From: Actinidia chinensis
Lineage: Eukaryota; Streptophyta; Magnoliopsida; Ericales; Actinidiaceae
Direction of reading: 5' to 3'
DNA: 42,500 nt
Assembly (NCBI GenBank): GCA_009663005.1
Contig: VIGQ01002174.1
Coordinates: 17,501-60,000 of the forward strand
How positions within the stretch are numbered: position 1 is the stretch's first letter; every line of letters starts with the position of its first letter. This document shows positions 10,451 through 22,250 of the stretch, in pieces. Below the pieces are notes generated by a model that was given only the letters and a program-made list of their open reading frames with translations, was not told the DNA's origin and did not search any database. The translations under genes were made by a program, and so were the position numbers.

Positions 10451-11428
10451 TTAATTTTTATTCGGTAATATGACGTTGGGAGATATATATTTTCAGTGTG
10501 GGGAAACAAATGAGGAAAGCAGACCAAATTGAGAAAATAAATGTCATTAGTCCTCATTCAAGAGCATGTGGATCATGAGTTCATGGAGGATTCGATTGAG
10601 AGTGCTCTAGTTTGAGTGAGTCCCATGACAATTGGAATCTGAAGTGTAAGTTTTATGGATGTCTTCATTTTACAGTGAGATAGTGATTCTGTCTGCATGT
10701 GGGGTCATTTGATCCCACTTTTGAACCTCTTGCTCCAAGTGTAGTTAACCTGTTCCATCTGAAGAAAACCACCAATTCCGAAAAGAGAACCTCTGCCATC
10801 TACACTTAAATATTCAATTTCTTGGAGAGGTGGGGTTCCTTACCCCATTGTCATATTTCGCTAGCCTCATAGGATCACTGTTGAGTACTTACGAGGCATA
10901 GGAAGTCATTAGTTTGGACAATACGGATTTTTCACGGTATTAGTCCACTCATGTGTCACGCAGCGTGTTTATTTGGAAGAGGAGTCTAAAACCTGTGCGC
11001 CCAATCCAGGCTTTTAAACCTCCAATATGAAAGAGGCTTATTATAGGAGAAGTGCTAAAACTTCTTGATGCGGGTATTATATAACCCAATTGTTCGTTCT
11101 AAGGGGTGAATCCACCCAAGTTTTTCCTAGGAAGTCAGTGGTAACGGTGGTGAAGAATGAGCATAATGATTAGTGCCAACTAGGGATCCAAATGGGTGGC
11201 GAATTTCATGCGATTACCGAAAGTTGAATGCGTCAACTAGGAAAGACCACTTCCTCACTTCCTTTCCTGGATCAAGTCTTTAGGTGTTTGCAAGTTGAAC
11301 ATTTTATTATTTTTTAGATGGGTACTCTGGTACAATTCAGATTGAGTGTCCTTTTAGAGGATCAAGATAGACCACCTTCACATGTCCTTTTGGTACTTAT
11401 GCTTATAGAGATGCCCTTTGGCCTATGG
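10451..11428 (+). pseudogene. pol: Element C linker and reverse transcriptase 5' half, truncated
   Basis: The linker contains IQEHVDHEFMEDSIESAL (about 10557-10610), closely matched on the minus strand at 41660-41760. The RT starts with LLDAGII.PI..SKWVNP (about 11060-11120), VVKNEHND (about 11145-11170) and, through shifts, DYRKLNASTRKDHFPLPFLDQV (about 11210-11278). The GYSGY.QI.. block is at about 11317-11345 and PFGTYAYR.MPFGL at about 11388-11428. The copy stops there, before the catalytic Asp-Asp, at the truncated LTR D. No continuation is seen on this strand. Confidence 0.8.
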
Positions 11429-13448
11429 TAATTAAAGCGAAGTGTTGAGCTTTAAGAGTAAAGGAGACCAAACTAAGTTAGATATTTCAAAACTTTAAGA
11501 CTTTAAGGTTTTTGCCCAGTTTTTCCTCTTGGCGTCTGAACTCCCCATATGGGAGTTGAACGCTAAGGCCAAAATTCAAATTTCAAGCCTCGCATGGTTT
11601 TTCGAACTGTAGGCAAGAGTTTGACTCCTCAGCGTCCAAAAATCCTTCTTACGTCCGACGCTTAAAAGGGACGTTATGAAGAACACGCCGCAGTTAACAG
11701 GAAACACTAAGTTTAAAATGAGGGAGTCACATTGATAATTTGCCATGCGTCCCAGCAATTATACATACATATCACACACTTTCCGCACCCACTCCCAACC
11801 ACACACGGCACTCTCGCAAGAAGAGAGAGAGAGAGAAAAAGACCAGGAGAGGAAAGCTTGTAAACTTCATTCAAGTTGAGGAAGCGCATTATTGGGCTTG
11901 AAAAACCTTGGTGAGTAACAAACCCATATGTCTATGTATTGTATAGTTTAGGGTTTAACTGTGCTTCCAAAATTTAGTTGTATGCTAGGCTCGAATTAAT
12001 GGTAGAAATTTAAGTATGATAGTTTCTCCTAAGTTTGTTTTTGAGTAATTATATAGTCTAAAAAGATGGAGTTGATTTGGTTACTTTTGTAGAAATTTGT
12101 AAGTTTAGTTACTATTTATGCTGCAAAACGCAGGGAGCGTTCGAATGCTTAAGAATAGCGTCCGGAACTGTACAAAGCTTCCAAACGCCATACTTTAGCC
12201 TTGAACTTGGAGTTCGAACCGCCTAGGCCGCAGTTTCAGGAGATTTGGCCCTTTTTTGTTAGAACATTTAAATATTGCTGCAAATTATGTAAGTTCTTTT
12301 AGCGACCTATATAGAACTTAGCCATGTTTAAGAAGGATCCTTGACTAAAATTTGAATACCCTAAAATTTAGTCAGAGTTTTATTAGTTAATTTGAGCATA
12401 GTTTGACGTTTTTCTTACCTCACTTGTGGGACACAAAACACGCAGTTTAAGCACCTAATCCAAGAGAACCGCACGGTGAGTAACACGATGCCTATGAACA
12501 AAATATGTATTTTTAAAATGGTTTCAACCCACTATTATTGTTATAATCAAAGTTTCCATGTTTCATGGCTTAACTATAGTTTAAATACCATGGTCATATC
12601 TTCAATGTATATATATGTTATTATATACGAACGAAACTCCTGGCGTTTGTTTTCAGTGAAACCGTATATGTTCAAGCATATCCATGTGACACTCGGGGTT
12701 CCTCCTGTGGTGGGGACCTTAATCTAACCGATGGTCCTATCAGGTAAATGAGGAGACGTGAAATAATCATTTCCAAGGGATATGTCAGCCTAAAAATTCA
12801 TTCACCCCGATCTATATGGTCCCATGTTATGGTATGTTAATCTGAGTTGTTTACGTTTCGATATGCTTTATGTATGTTTATGGTGAGAAAACAAGTGACC
12901 GCCATAGTTTTTGGCAAGATTCAAGATGCAGAGGACGGATGTCTCAAGAAACTATGTTATGCTCACTTGTTCCACACTTATGATGTAATGCATGATATGA
13001 AATGATCCATGGTATTTTACGTTCATTCATCTTTGTGGTATTCAATAAGTTTAGCTTCGTTTTCGAAAACCTTTTTTCAGGAACCAAAAGCGAAGACCGT
13101 GAAGGATATTGAGCATAGATTGTATTTTTGATAGCCCAAGGGCTTTATGTTTTATGTTGATGGACTAGATCCTAATTATGTAATATATTGGCCATCAGAC
13201 ATATGTTTAATTTGGTTGGCCTTGTTTATGTATGTAAAAGTTTAAGATTAGCACAGCTCTATATGTATAGGAATGAAAGTGACACTTATTTATTTTTAGT
13301 TAAGGCGTTTTGCGAAAAATATTATATCATTTTAAAAAAACGGGGGAGGATTAATGACCGGTTCAAGGTAAGTGTGGCCTTTGGCTGGCAAGCCGTCGGC
13401 CATGCCTCAGCCCACGATCCCGTCATAGTGCGAGTTCGGGGCATGACA
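11429..13448 (+). mobile_element. Element D: lone LTR, 5'-truncated
   Basis: The sequence is a plus-strand LTR of the same family as B. TAATTAAAGCGA at 11429 aligns about 63 bases inside the B LTR, so the LTR's first ~63 bases are missing. Downstream it shares the CATATGGGAGTT block (about 11545), the leader GA tract (11821-11840), and the terminal block ending GGGGCATGACA at 13448. No primer site follows, so it is not the 5' LTR of a visible element. It may be a solo LTR or the 3' LTR of a deleted copy. Confidence 0.75.
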
Positions 13449-14183
13449 TGTAAACCAGGTAAAAGTGTGTCATAAATTCTCTATCTTATCACATCTAACT
13501 ATAAAATCAATTTAAACATATTAAAACTATTCAAACAATGAAGTTCAAAAATTTCCTTGGTAAAGGTAAAATCGCTCATAATGATTTTGACTCTAAAAAC
13601 CTCATAAGGTAAAATCTTCACTTATTGATGTCGTTATGTGAATTTGTAACAATTTTATTTTGAAAACACACTCGTACTCATTGTAAGTTATCCTCTTCTC
13701 TCTCTACAGTGTGTGCACAAATAATAAAATATTAGCAAGGTAAGACTGAACTTAGACCATGATAATCCGCTTAGATATCGTACTATGCAAAGTCACTAAG
13801 TTGTTTCACTATTCTTTAAAACAAACACAATAATTTATTTATGGTCCTAAAAACTAAGAAGTCCTCACACATCCACAGTACATAAATGAGCAAATTTATA
13901 AATATGAATACAAGAAGAGACATGCAATTTCATTCAGAAAAATAGAAAATAACCTGCTTGTGGATTGACATGTAATGGAAAATAACCTGTTTTTATTAAC
14001 GAAAAACTAATTATCGAGGTCATTCTACATAAATAGATCAAACGATAAAAATCGTACTTAAACATTAGTCCAACATCCAAAACATATCACAAATATCCAC
14101 ACAAGTCTCAAATATAACATATCCAAACAAAACAGAGTTTTAGACTACAAACATGATAAATAATAAAACTAAGTCTAAGCTCT
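13449..14183 (-). other. AT-rich 3' untranslated region, probably of element H
   Basis: The 735 bases hold no reading frame or recognised motif. They are AT-rich and lie downstream, on the minus strand, of the transposon-protein-like ORF, which fits a retroelement 3' untranslated region. A near-duplicate 'aaaataacctg.tt' word occurs at about 13947 and 13979. Confidence 0.4.
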
Positions 14184-15240
14184 AACTCCTACTCGTCGTC
14201 CTCATTATCGTTGTCATTTTTCGAATGCATCCAAATGAGTATACCCTTTATTCCTGAAGCACTAGTCATATGGCAACAGACTGATCTTTCCATGTGTCCT
14301 ATGGGTAGCGAACTCTGTCCTAAGACTGTGATTTGCCTCCTTAACTCAGCCATGCCAATCGATGGTTCCTCCATGCAATCGCCTCAAATTTCTATTCCTA
14401 ATGCCCCTCAAATCGAGCAGTCAATGAATATCTATCAATGGCTTCTCTTGCTCAGTCCTAATAGAATCCACGGGGAATGAATACAATGCCTCTTGAATAA
14501 CTCAGTAAGAAACCCGTGACATGGCACCGATCCCCTCATATCGATAATTATCTGAATACATAAAGACATAAACATCATACGAGGCAGATCGATCGATTCT
14601 CTGTGCTAATCGCCCAAAGTACATACTCTTGAACACGATGGGTTACCGTACGTTTCAGAGCAAAGAGAATGACAAGAAATAAAAAACAAGATCAACATAC
14701 ATATCCTGAGGCGCGTCTTGCAACATGCATCACCACCCATTATCCCCCCCTCCAATGAGCAACTCCAGGAAACAGTCGATAAACTCCAACATCCCAACAT
14801 CTGGAAACTCAAACTCTGGGTTCTCAACTTGAGGGATCTCAAAAATTCAGCAAATGTATCCGTACTTCACTTTTAACTTCTGCCACGACCCAACTTAGAA
14901 CTTCTCCGTACCCTTCTCGGTCACCTCTTAGGGTGATATTTTCCAGAATTCTTGACAAAGGGTGTAAAAATCGATTCAGCTAAACATAGTCAATTTATCC
15001 ATTCGCCGATTTGTGAAATCTTGTAGGTACCCAACGCCTATATTCTCTAAGAAACCAACAACATCTCTCTTTCTATCACTGCACCATTCTACTCACACTC
15101 GATTGTCAAGTTTCTCCCTCTACGTTTTCGATGAACCGAGTGTGGTCCTAGTCTAATTGGCGAATTTCTTCCTTTCCATTTCTCTTTTGGGAGCTCGATC
15201 CTTGACTTTGATTTGTCTTACCCGAACACCAATTTTCTGT
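14184..15240 (-). pseudogene. Plant-transposon-protein-like ORF (Athila/Tat extra ORF), broken
   Basis: On the minus strand, broken frames read in order: RAPKREMERKKFA (about 15200-15160), FYTLCQEFW (about 14970-14945), GLPQ-like IPQVENPEFEFPDVGMLEFID (about 14840-14775), a GSVPCHGFLTELFKRH block (about 14540-14490) and MEEPSIGMAELRRQI (14374-14330). It ends in an acidic NDNEDDE tail with a stop at about 14186-14190. This layout resembles the 'putative plant transposon protein' family found downstream of pol in Athila/Tat elements; I infer the family from memory of its pattern. The function is unknown. The position fits the extra ORF of element H. Confidence 0.5.
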
Positions 15241-16700
15241 ATTTAATCATGGTTCAAACCAACACCCTGAACACCATTCCAAACAATGTACAAAAATAAG
15301 TCCCACAATCAATGCGAGTATGCAAGGCAATGTGGTGGTGCCTACGCATTATATGCGTTCCCATGAATCCCACGAACATACTAATGTGTACACACAATTT
15401 GTAAAGCCATGTACTTAAAATGGGATTTATCAAGATAAATAACCCATTTAAATCAATGACTACCTTTGCTTTGCCATGTAGCCTTATTTTCACTTGGGCA
15501 TTTAGCAAACACGTAAAGGGTATAGTGTAAAACGGACGATTTCAGCATGAATTCATTGAGGAAAGGCTCTCTAAAATCCCTACCATCAATAGCTATATGA
15601 GTTAAAATGCAATCCCTTTCACAAATTGAACAAAATTTTATTGATTACGGGATTTCATCAAACAGTGGTGTGCAAACACACCAACTAAGTTGATTCATGG
15701 GAATTTTCGATCATGGTTTTCCCTCAAGTTTTCAATCAACAATCAGCAGGCATGATACACAACCTAATGGATAAACAAAACATGATGAGTGTAATGTAGT
15801 GGGGAAACAATGCACCTAATGAACTTTAAATATTTTTTTAAATTTTTTTTAAAACTAGGTTTTACATGGATGGATTCTTGGAATCAAGTAATATTGATAA
15901 GAAATGTAAGAATTTCTAGATTGCATGAAGATAATGATGGATAACAAATTACCCTCTGTCTCTCTCTATCGGGTAAGTATGTGTGTGGACAAAATAAACT
16001 GATTAAGCATTATTAGAGTCGAACCTGGGATAAGCGTTTGTACACGCTGACAGAGGGAGTTTCGACGCAATAAACGGTCAGTACAGTTTTCAACTTTTGT
16101 TCTTATCATATGAATGGTGTTTGGTCTTGTTATGGAGTGTTCGAATGCTAAGTTATACAATTAACAAAATACCTCCTTGTGCGTCTGAACGCTGCACTGA
16201 GGGTTCAAAAGCTATGTTATAAAGAAAACCCTTGTGCCTAACACGCCTCTTTGCGTTGAACGCTGTATAAAGGTGGTTTTAAACGCTAAAGGGAATTATT
16301 TTTTTTAACATATCCTTAATTCTTGGACCCTAATTAAACTACCATAACTTCGAAACTAATTCAACTACTAGACTAATCATAATTAAATTACTAACTTAAC
16401 ACTAATTCTAAAGTAAACTAAGGTAAATCTAACAGTTTAAACACTCTTAAAAACAAAATTCTAATTTTAATTAAACTACGAAGTACTCCTCCCCAACTAG
16501 AGGCGAGCATTCTCTGAAATGCAAAACAAAATTAAAAATAAAAAATGACACGACAATGAAGAAGGGGAGAAGGAAAATAAATGGGTGGGACAATACCCTC
16601 TCCCCCCAACTAGGATAAACGAACTAATTTGCTCACTGACAATGTAATTGTATCAACAACTCTATAATACAAAGTCACAACTACGTTTGAATCAAAATCT
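15241..16700 (-). other. Non-coding stretch, probable pol-to-extra-ORF spacer of element H
   Basis: No convincing coding sequence is visible on either strand. On the minus strand, two CTAGTTGGGG-type purine-rich words occur (from 16614 down and from 16501 down), similar to the G-rich spacer that follows pol in Athila/Tat elements. Degenerate GCGTTNGAACGCT words occur around 16020-16290 (for example near 16180-16193). An AT-rich low-complexity run lies near 15828-15855. Confidence 0.4.
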
Positions 16701-17855
16701 CTCTCGCGCTATCCTACGTTGAAATTAATTTTGAGTTGATCCCAACGCCAACTCAGATTTCACCTCAAATTATTTTTCCCCCCAAAAATATCACTTCCTT
16801 AATCCAAAACACAAACACACATTATCCAACGGTCAAGATTCTAATACCACACCAGAAAAACCAAACACACGCCACCCCTACTCCACGCCTATCTTCTCTC
16901 ACACCGTCAAGGTTTTCACACGGCTCAATGATCTGAGAGATGGGATGTTTACACTTCTCACACACAACAGAGAAAGGGATTGTACCTCTGTGCCTCTGCA
17001 CCATCACTGCAAATCAACCATCACAGCTTACTCCTCTCCATCCCACCTCTCTCTCTCTCTCACTCCACTATCCCTCAGCCGTTCTCACTCTACCTCTCCA
17101 GTCCAGAGTGTATTGGCGGGTTTTGCACGTTTTGAGCTTCTTTTGCAGGTTTGGCACGAATTTTTTAGGTGTTTCTGGGTTCTATTTTTGGTGCGAGAAA
17201 AAGGGCTTAGACAGCATTAATTCTGGGTTCTGTTTTTTGGTTTCCAATGCCGCTTGGGTTCTCTTTTTTGGGCCCTCTTTGCGCCCTTATTTCATTCCCT
17301 TCCAAAACCACATAAAGAAAGACCCAACTACTTAGGTCCTTGGTAGTGTTTTTTTGATTTCTCAATTTATTGACCAGTTTTGAGAGTGTGTTTAACCTAT
17401 TTTATCTGTTTTTAGCATTTTATGGGTTTCTTCTGATTGGTTGAGGATAGTCACTCTGTTTGATGTTTAACAGCAAAGAAAAACCAGAGAGAGGGGGTGG
17501 GGGAAAGTGACTCTTTGATTGATTCTTGTTTAATGCTACTTTTTAGTCACTTTAGAAATTGTTTCGCAAAAAAAAAAGTAATCCCTCTTATCCTCTCACT
17601 CTCCGTTTTCTTGCGCTTTTTTTTTCTAAGTGTATAATGGGAATTTGGTAGTTTGGAAAGATTACAGAATAACACAATAATCAAAACTTTCCATGGCTTT
17701 CTCGTTGGAGATTGGCGGCCCACACCATTTAATTTATTGCTCTTAAATATTTATGGTTTTTCTATTTTCTTTTGGTGTATTAAGTTATTAAATTATTAAT
17801 TACAATTTTGTGTATTCAAAGTTATGTAACATGTCCCTTTGATATTAATAGATTT
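16701..17855 (+). other. Gene-leader-like, pyrimidine-rich segment
   Basis: This stretch differs in composition from its surroundings: C-rich without LTR motifs at 16740-17110, then T-rich. It carries a CT microsatellite (about 17046-17061) and a pyrimidine tract with tcttttgcag at 17137-17146, like a plant 3' splice site. It looks like a plant promoter and 5' leader with a leader intron. No coding exon is recognised: reading frames at 16940-17335 are Ser/Leu/Thr-rich low complexity without known motifs. A short frame from ATG 17693 (MAFSLEIGGPHH..) ends after 17 codons. It could be a captured gene fragment or a local promoter remnant. Confidence 0.3.
17046..17061. repeat. CT microsatellite
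   Basis: An uninterrupted CT dinucleotide run within the pyrimidine-rich leader-like segment. Such runs are common in plant 5' leaders. Confidence 0.8.
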
Positions 17856-18713
17856 TCCTGCACTATATTAAAAAATAAAAACATTTGCAAACGCAAACCA
17901 TTACAGTAATAATCAATAAAAATAATATTTGGGTGTCCTATAATTTTCTTTTGAAACGCTTTTTGAACTTATTAGTTTATGATATAGTAGTATATGTAAT
18001 TGATTAGTTGTTCGTCTTGAGGGTCTTTGAAACTTGACAGTCAAATATCCTGTGTTGCGTAATTCGTTTAAATATCCCTGATAGTGAATTTTGTTAAACA
18101 ATCTATCATTTCGAATAGAACCAACCCACTATAATTTTTCGAAACTCCCAGGGTTCATATCTTCAAATTTTAGATAAAAAGCTATAAAGTGAGTGTCCCT
18201 GTCACCGCCCAGAGGAGCTCAGTCCTCTCTCTCATTCGAAGTTTGTGATCGCGTGACATTGCGTACTTCGTTTTCATTTTATATTCATTTTAACCCCCAA
18301 AATGAACTACCCTCTATTGCACTGGTAGAGCAGTGGATGTCATAGTGTGTGAAAAAGGAATAATCAAAATTTTCTCTCTTATTTATAATTTTGTTTTCCG
18401 CATACCAAACAATGTGGTTGTATTAATACTAGAAGATAATCTCAAAGTTGGTCGAGGGTGAGATTCTGTAACGATACTTAAAACAAGTTAAAACTAGTAA
18501 ATGTCAGTACATTTCGATCTAAATTTATTTTTAGCAAATGAAAAAACGATTTTGATTGCCTTTATTAATTTAGTAATTTTTTTAATTTGGTTCTCTATTT
18601 TATAACAACGTGGATTCTTTTAATTTTAAAAATATTTAGTGCCCGTGGGCATGGGCAATAACTCAGTAATTTTTTTTTGTTGCGAGTGCCACCGGGCACG
18701 GGCAATTACTAGT
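17856..18713 (+). mobile_element. Helitron-like non-autonomous element (candidate)
   Basis: The right end has the layout of a Helitron 3' terminus: a short GC hairpin GTGCC-ACCG-GGCAC (18686-18699), ten bases, then CTAGT (18709-18713), matching the CTRRT rule. A possible 5' end TCCTGCACTATATTAAAA at 17856 resembles plant Helitron 5' ends with an ACTATATTAAA word, but the flanking A/T target is not clean. The segment holds no helicase or Rep frame, so it would be non-autonomous. The true 5' end could instead lie near 16.7 kb, including the leader-like segment. Confidence 0.45.
18639..18667 (+). other. Second Helitron-terminus-like hairpin
   Basis: GTGCCCGTGGGCATGGGCAA and the nine following bases (ending CTCAGT) closely resemble the proposed Helitron terminus at 18686-18713, with the same TGCCC/GGGCA stem and GGGCAAT spacer. 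It sits 19 bases before that copy and is read as a duplicated or older terminus. It lacks a perfect CTRRT end. Confidence 0.45.
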
Positions 18714-19610
18714 GGAGACATTCTTTTCTACAATTCATGCAAAAGACGGTGGATCACATATATCCACGGACTCAATTTCTCCCTTTCTCAAGTTCAATAG
18801 GGCTTCATCGATGCCCCATTAACTTTAAAAACGTTTCTGTTTTTTGTTATTTTAGATTTTGATTGGCCCCATGAGATGAGATATTCGCACAACAAAAAGT
18901 CTGGACCATCTACTTAAGCTTCCCCTAGAATAAGTGCAATCAGTAAATGGTATAAAAGACCTCTTTTGACCACATTGAAGATTTACGCAAAGAAATAAAA
19001 ATAGAAATATATGGTCATTTGCACAATTCAGTCTTTGCTTTTAAGATTTTTGAGTTTTTCCATACTCATCTCTTATCTCCTCTGACTCAAATTGAGTTGC
19101 GATTTTCATAGTGGGACCCACCTCATCAAGACTCATGTTAAATTGACAATTGCCCATAACAACCTTGTGTTCTATTTCAACTGAAGGTGGCAGGCTTTCT
19201 CGTACGTAAGTTTATATGGAGCTGACCCTATAATGGTCTTATATGTAGTCCTATAGCCCATAATCAGCCACTAACCTTAAAGATCAATTCCCTTATGATT
19301 AGAGTTGATAGTTTTTCTCAAAGACTTGTTTGATCTCCCTATTGCTACTCATTTGGCCTCTGTTTGGGGATGATACAGTGTAACAATCTTATGAATCACC
19401 CATACTTTCTCATTAGGATACTAACGGTCGATTACAAGTGGGAACCCCTCACTAATATTGCTCGAGGCATACAAATTTAGAAAAATATAGTCCTTTAAAA
19501 CTTGACCACAATAGCGTCATTGTACGCATCAGAATGACTTCTACCCACTTAGACATGTAGTCTTGGCCACTAAAATGTATTGATATCCACCAATTGGAAA
19601 AGCTCCCTAA
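18714..19610 (-). pseudogene. pol: Element H integrase core (part) and C-terminal domain
   Basis: Read right to left, the segment gives DY.SKWVE (about 19560-19535), a damaged SDGGSHF-type second catalytic Asp block (about 19470-19440), YHPQTE (about 19375-19355) and NREIKQ through a shift. It continues with YRTTYKT.IG.APYKLTYEKACHL (about 19250-19185), LWAI..LN and the C-terminal GKL...GPF..ANV.PHGA block (about 18935-18870). It ends with E.ESVDICDPPSFA and a TGA at 18735-18737. These are Athila integrase words. It continues the integrase started at 21756-22040 on the far side of solo LTR S. Stops and shifts make it non-functional. Confidence 0.8.
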
Positions 19611-21755
19611 TGTAACACCCCGATCCTCCGATTTCGTAATCATGTAATTATGACCGGTATTATAATTAGTGTGAGTTATTAGAAGTTTAGAAGTCAAAGT
19701 GAGCCTTTACAGATGACTTTTTAAAACCTTAAGAACTTAAGTTTTATGCCATTTTTTCTTCTTCGCGTTCAAGAAGGGCATTCCGAATGGTAACAAAGTA
19801 TCACAAAATCCGAGAAAGAAAGAAAAAAAAATTAAGAGAAAAGAAAGGGAGAACATGAAAGTAAAAAGTGATATACGGCACATTGGATCATTTTCTATAT
19901 GTGTCATCTCTTATACCCCGAACCCATGATGTCATTTTTATTTTTTCATAATTAAGACTTTAATATGGATGTTCTATTTTATTTTAAAATCCAACAGAGG
20001 TCAAAGTGACCATTGGGAGCAAGGTTACACCAAGAATCCATGGGGTGGGCAAACATGGGATTAAATCCCATGTGTGTCCCTTCCAATTAACAGCCACAAT
20101 TCACCCACACTCGTTACGTAGAGAGAGAAAGAGAAGAAATAAAGAAAAAAGAAAAGAATGGCCTCGGGAAGCTCAACACTGTTTTTTTAGAACAGATCAT
20201 AACTTTTTCTAAAAATCTCATATTGATACATTGTTTGAAGCGTTGTAAATTGTAGACTCGTATACCTTTCTAACCATATAAAATTTTGCAATTTAATTCC
20301 TTATTAATTATGAGTTATTGAAGCATAAAATTGACCAAGATTTTACCAGCAACACTATTTTGCAGAATTTTAATCATTTTTCATTAGGCGTAACTTCTTC
20401 ATTCGGAATTTGTTTGAACCCATGACCTACCAAATTACGGTTCTTATTTAAATTTTTCAAATGAGATTAACCTAAATGTATGCCATTGTCTTGAGGTGAA
20501 TGGATGCAATAAAGGAACTAGTGTTAAGGGAACAATGTTGCTATATCCCTTAACTTCTATATTCTATCTTAGCTAAGGGGTTGTCTTTGGCCATGAGTAT
20601 TTAACGTCAGATCCTTGGACCAATCTTAGTGGTGTCGTCCTAGGGTTTAATATTTCTTTTGATCAAGGATACCTTTATCGAGTCGGGAGTCCATGTTAGT
20701 TTTAAATTCTTTTAAACTTATATTAATTGATCATATTGATTTTTCGTACCTTATATGTAGGAACGCCGTGTATAGGCACCTGCCAAGGAATCGGTGGAGT
20801 TAACACATGCGGCATGGACAAACTATTTTTTTCAAAATGCTTTCAACAAGTTTATGGTATATGTAAAGGGTTTTCTATGTTTTTCGATGTATCAAATGAA
20901 CTATGTCCTTCAAACAATATGATATGATGTTATGATATGAATGAACACCCATGAGTTTTGGTTATGTTTGTCAAATGATTTATTTCCAGTATGTGCATAT
21001 TGACTCGGGTCCCCCGTAGTGGGACCCTTAATCTAGCCTAATGGTCCGAGAAGGTAGTGGGGTACGTGAAATAACCATCTACAATCGAGAATATCTCCGG
21101 CCTAAGAGCCACCCGACATATACGGTCCCAATCATGTTATGTTTATTCCGAGTTGTTACGATTTTCATGAATATGTTATGTATTTATGCAATTCCTAATG
21201 TGAGTTTCAAGTTTATGAAAAGCCATGTTTCAAAAAAGTCATATTTATGCTCACATATTTTATGAATGATATATGTATGATTGACATAATTCATGGTATT
21301 GTTACCGTTCATGGCATTGATGTTAATTCACTGAGTTTTAGCTTACGTTTTCGAAAACATTTTTAGGAAGCCAATCCGAGGAGCATTAAGAAGAAAGTAC
21401 GTTGGCAATCTCATAAAGTTTTTGTGACCAAGGGGCCTATATAGTTATGATGAATAGAATTCAGACCCTACGTATGTAATTATATTGGCCCCGATATTGT
21501 ATTGTATGTTAAAATTGGCCTTATTATGGATGTATAAAGTTTAAAATACTTAGGCACGTTCTGTATATTTGGTATGCCCATCGCTTTCTATCGTTAAGTA
21601 TTATGATGTTTCCGTGAAAATAAAGCAAAAAATTATATCATTGTAAATGTTATGCACAGGGATCAACCTTACGAAGTATCGGTCTGCCTTTCTTGCACTC
21701 CTTGTCCCTTAGCCCTCTCGCCACGATCTCATAGGGTGGGGTTGCGGGCATGACA
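19611..21755 (+). mobile_element. Solo LTR S inserted in element H integrase
   Basis: The LTR starts TGTAACACCCCGATC (19611) and ends GCGGGCATGACA (21755), the ends of the chromovirus-like LTRs in this window. It also shares the internal block 'ggcctaagagcca' (about 21100) and 'gttttcgaaaac' (about 21345). No primer site or internal region is attached. Minus-strand integrase of H runs into both sides, and the flanking 5-mers CCTAA (19606-19610) and CATAA (21756-21760) match at four of five bases. This is what unequal recombination between two LTRs of an inserted element leaves. Confidence 0.85.
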
Positions 21756-22250
21756 CATAAATCAATACCCCAACATCAAAGACCTCAAGTAATGAATAGG
21801 GGTAAGAGGCATGTGCCTTCGAGATAGACTTCCTAACCGTGGCATCTATCGAAGATGTGCAAAATGTATGAACAACATGAAATAAGGGTGAGGCACAATA
21901 AAAAATCACTGCCCAAATTTTCGCAAGCAATTTTGTCGTGTTGAAAAATGCCCAACCGCCTACTTGTGAATGAAAAACTCCAATATGCTTTTCCAATCAT
22001 CATCGGGGAACACACGGACGGGAACAACATTGAATCGGAAACAATACTTAAACAGTAAGGGTCTTATTAGAAAAATTATATGTCACACTTCAAAAAAACT
22101 TTTTTCTTATCAATGCTAGACCAATGTGAAGGTATTGCTACACCGTAGCCAAATAATTAGCCATATCCGAACCATGGGACTGAAGTGTTCTATGTGTAGT
22201 GATTGGAAGGAGTTGACTCATCTGAAAAGGTTCATTGATTAAAAAGGAGT
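21756..22250 (-). pseudogene. pol: Element H integrase N-terminal (zinc-binding) part
   Basis: Minus-strand frames, right to left: ANYLATG.LPSHW (about 22160-22115), a KKKFF word, CVPDD..KSILEF (about 22015-21975) and a degraded His/Cys zinc block (about 21975-21850, GHFSTRQ and SISKAH.MPLTPI words). It ends with FDV.GIDFM at 21790-21756. The D of GIDFM is the first catalytic Asp, and the frame resumes beyond solo LTR S. This domain would bind DNA ends for insertion; here it is broken by shifts and the insertion. Confidence 0.8.

Noticed and set aside
16940..17335. Plus-strand frame of 131 codons in the leader-like segment
   Set aside because: Ser/Leu/His-rich low complexity from CT tracts, without a known motif; more likely leader or intron sequence.
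17693..17746. Short frame MAFSLEIGGPHH.. after a CCATGG context
   Set aside because: Only 17 codons, no splice donor or second exon recognised and no family match by eye. It could be a first-exon remnant but cannot be supported.
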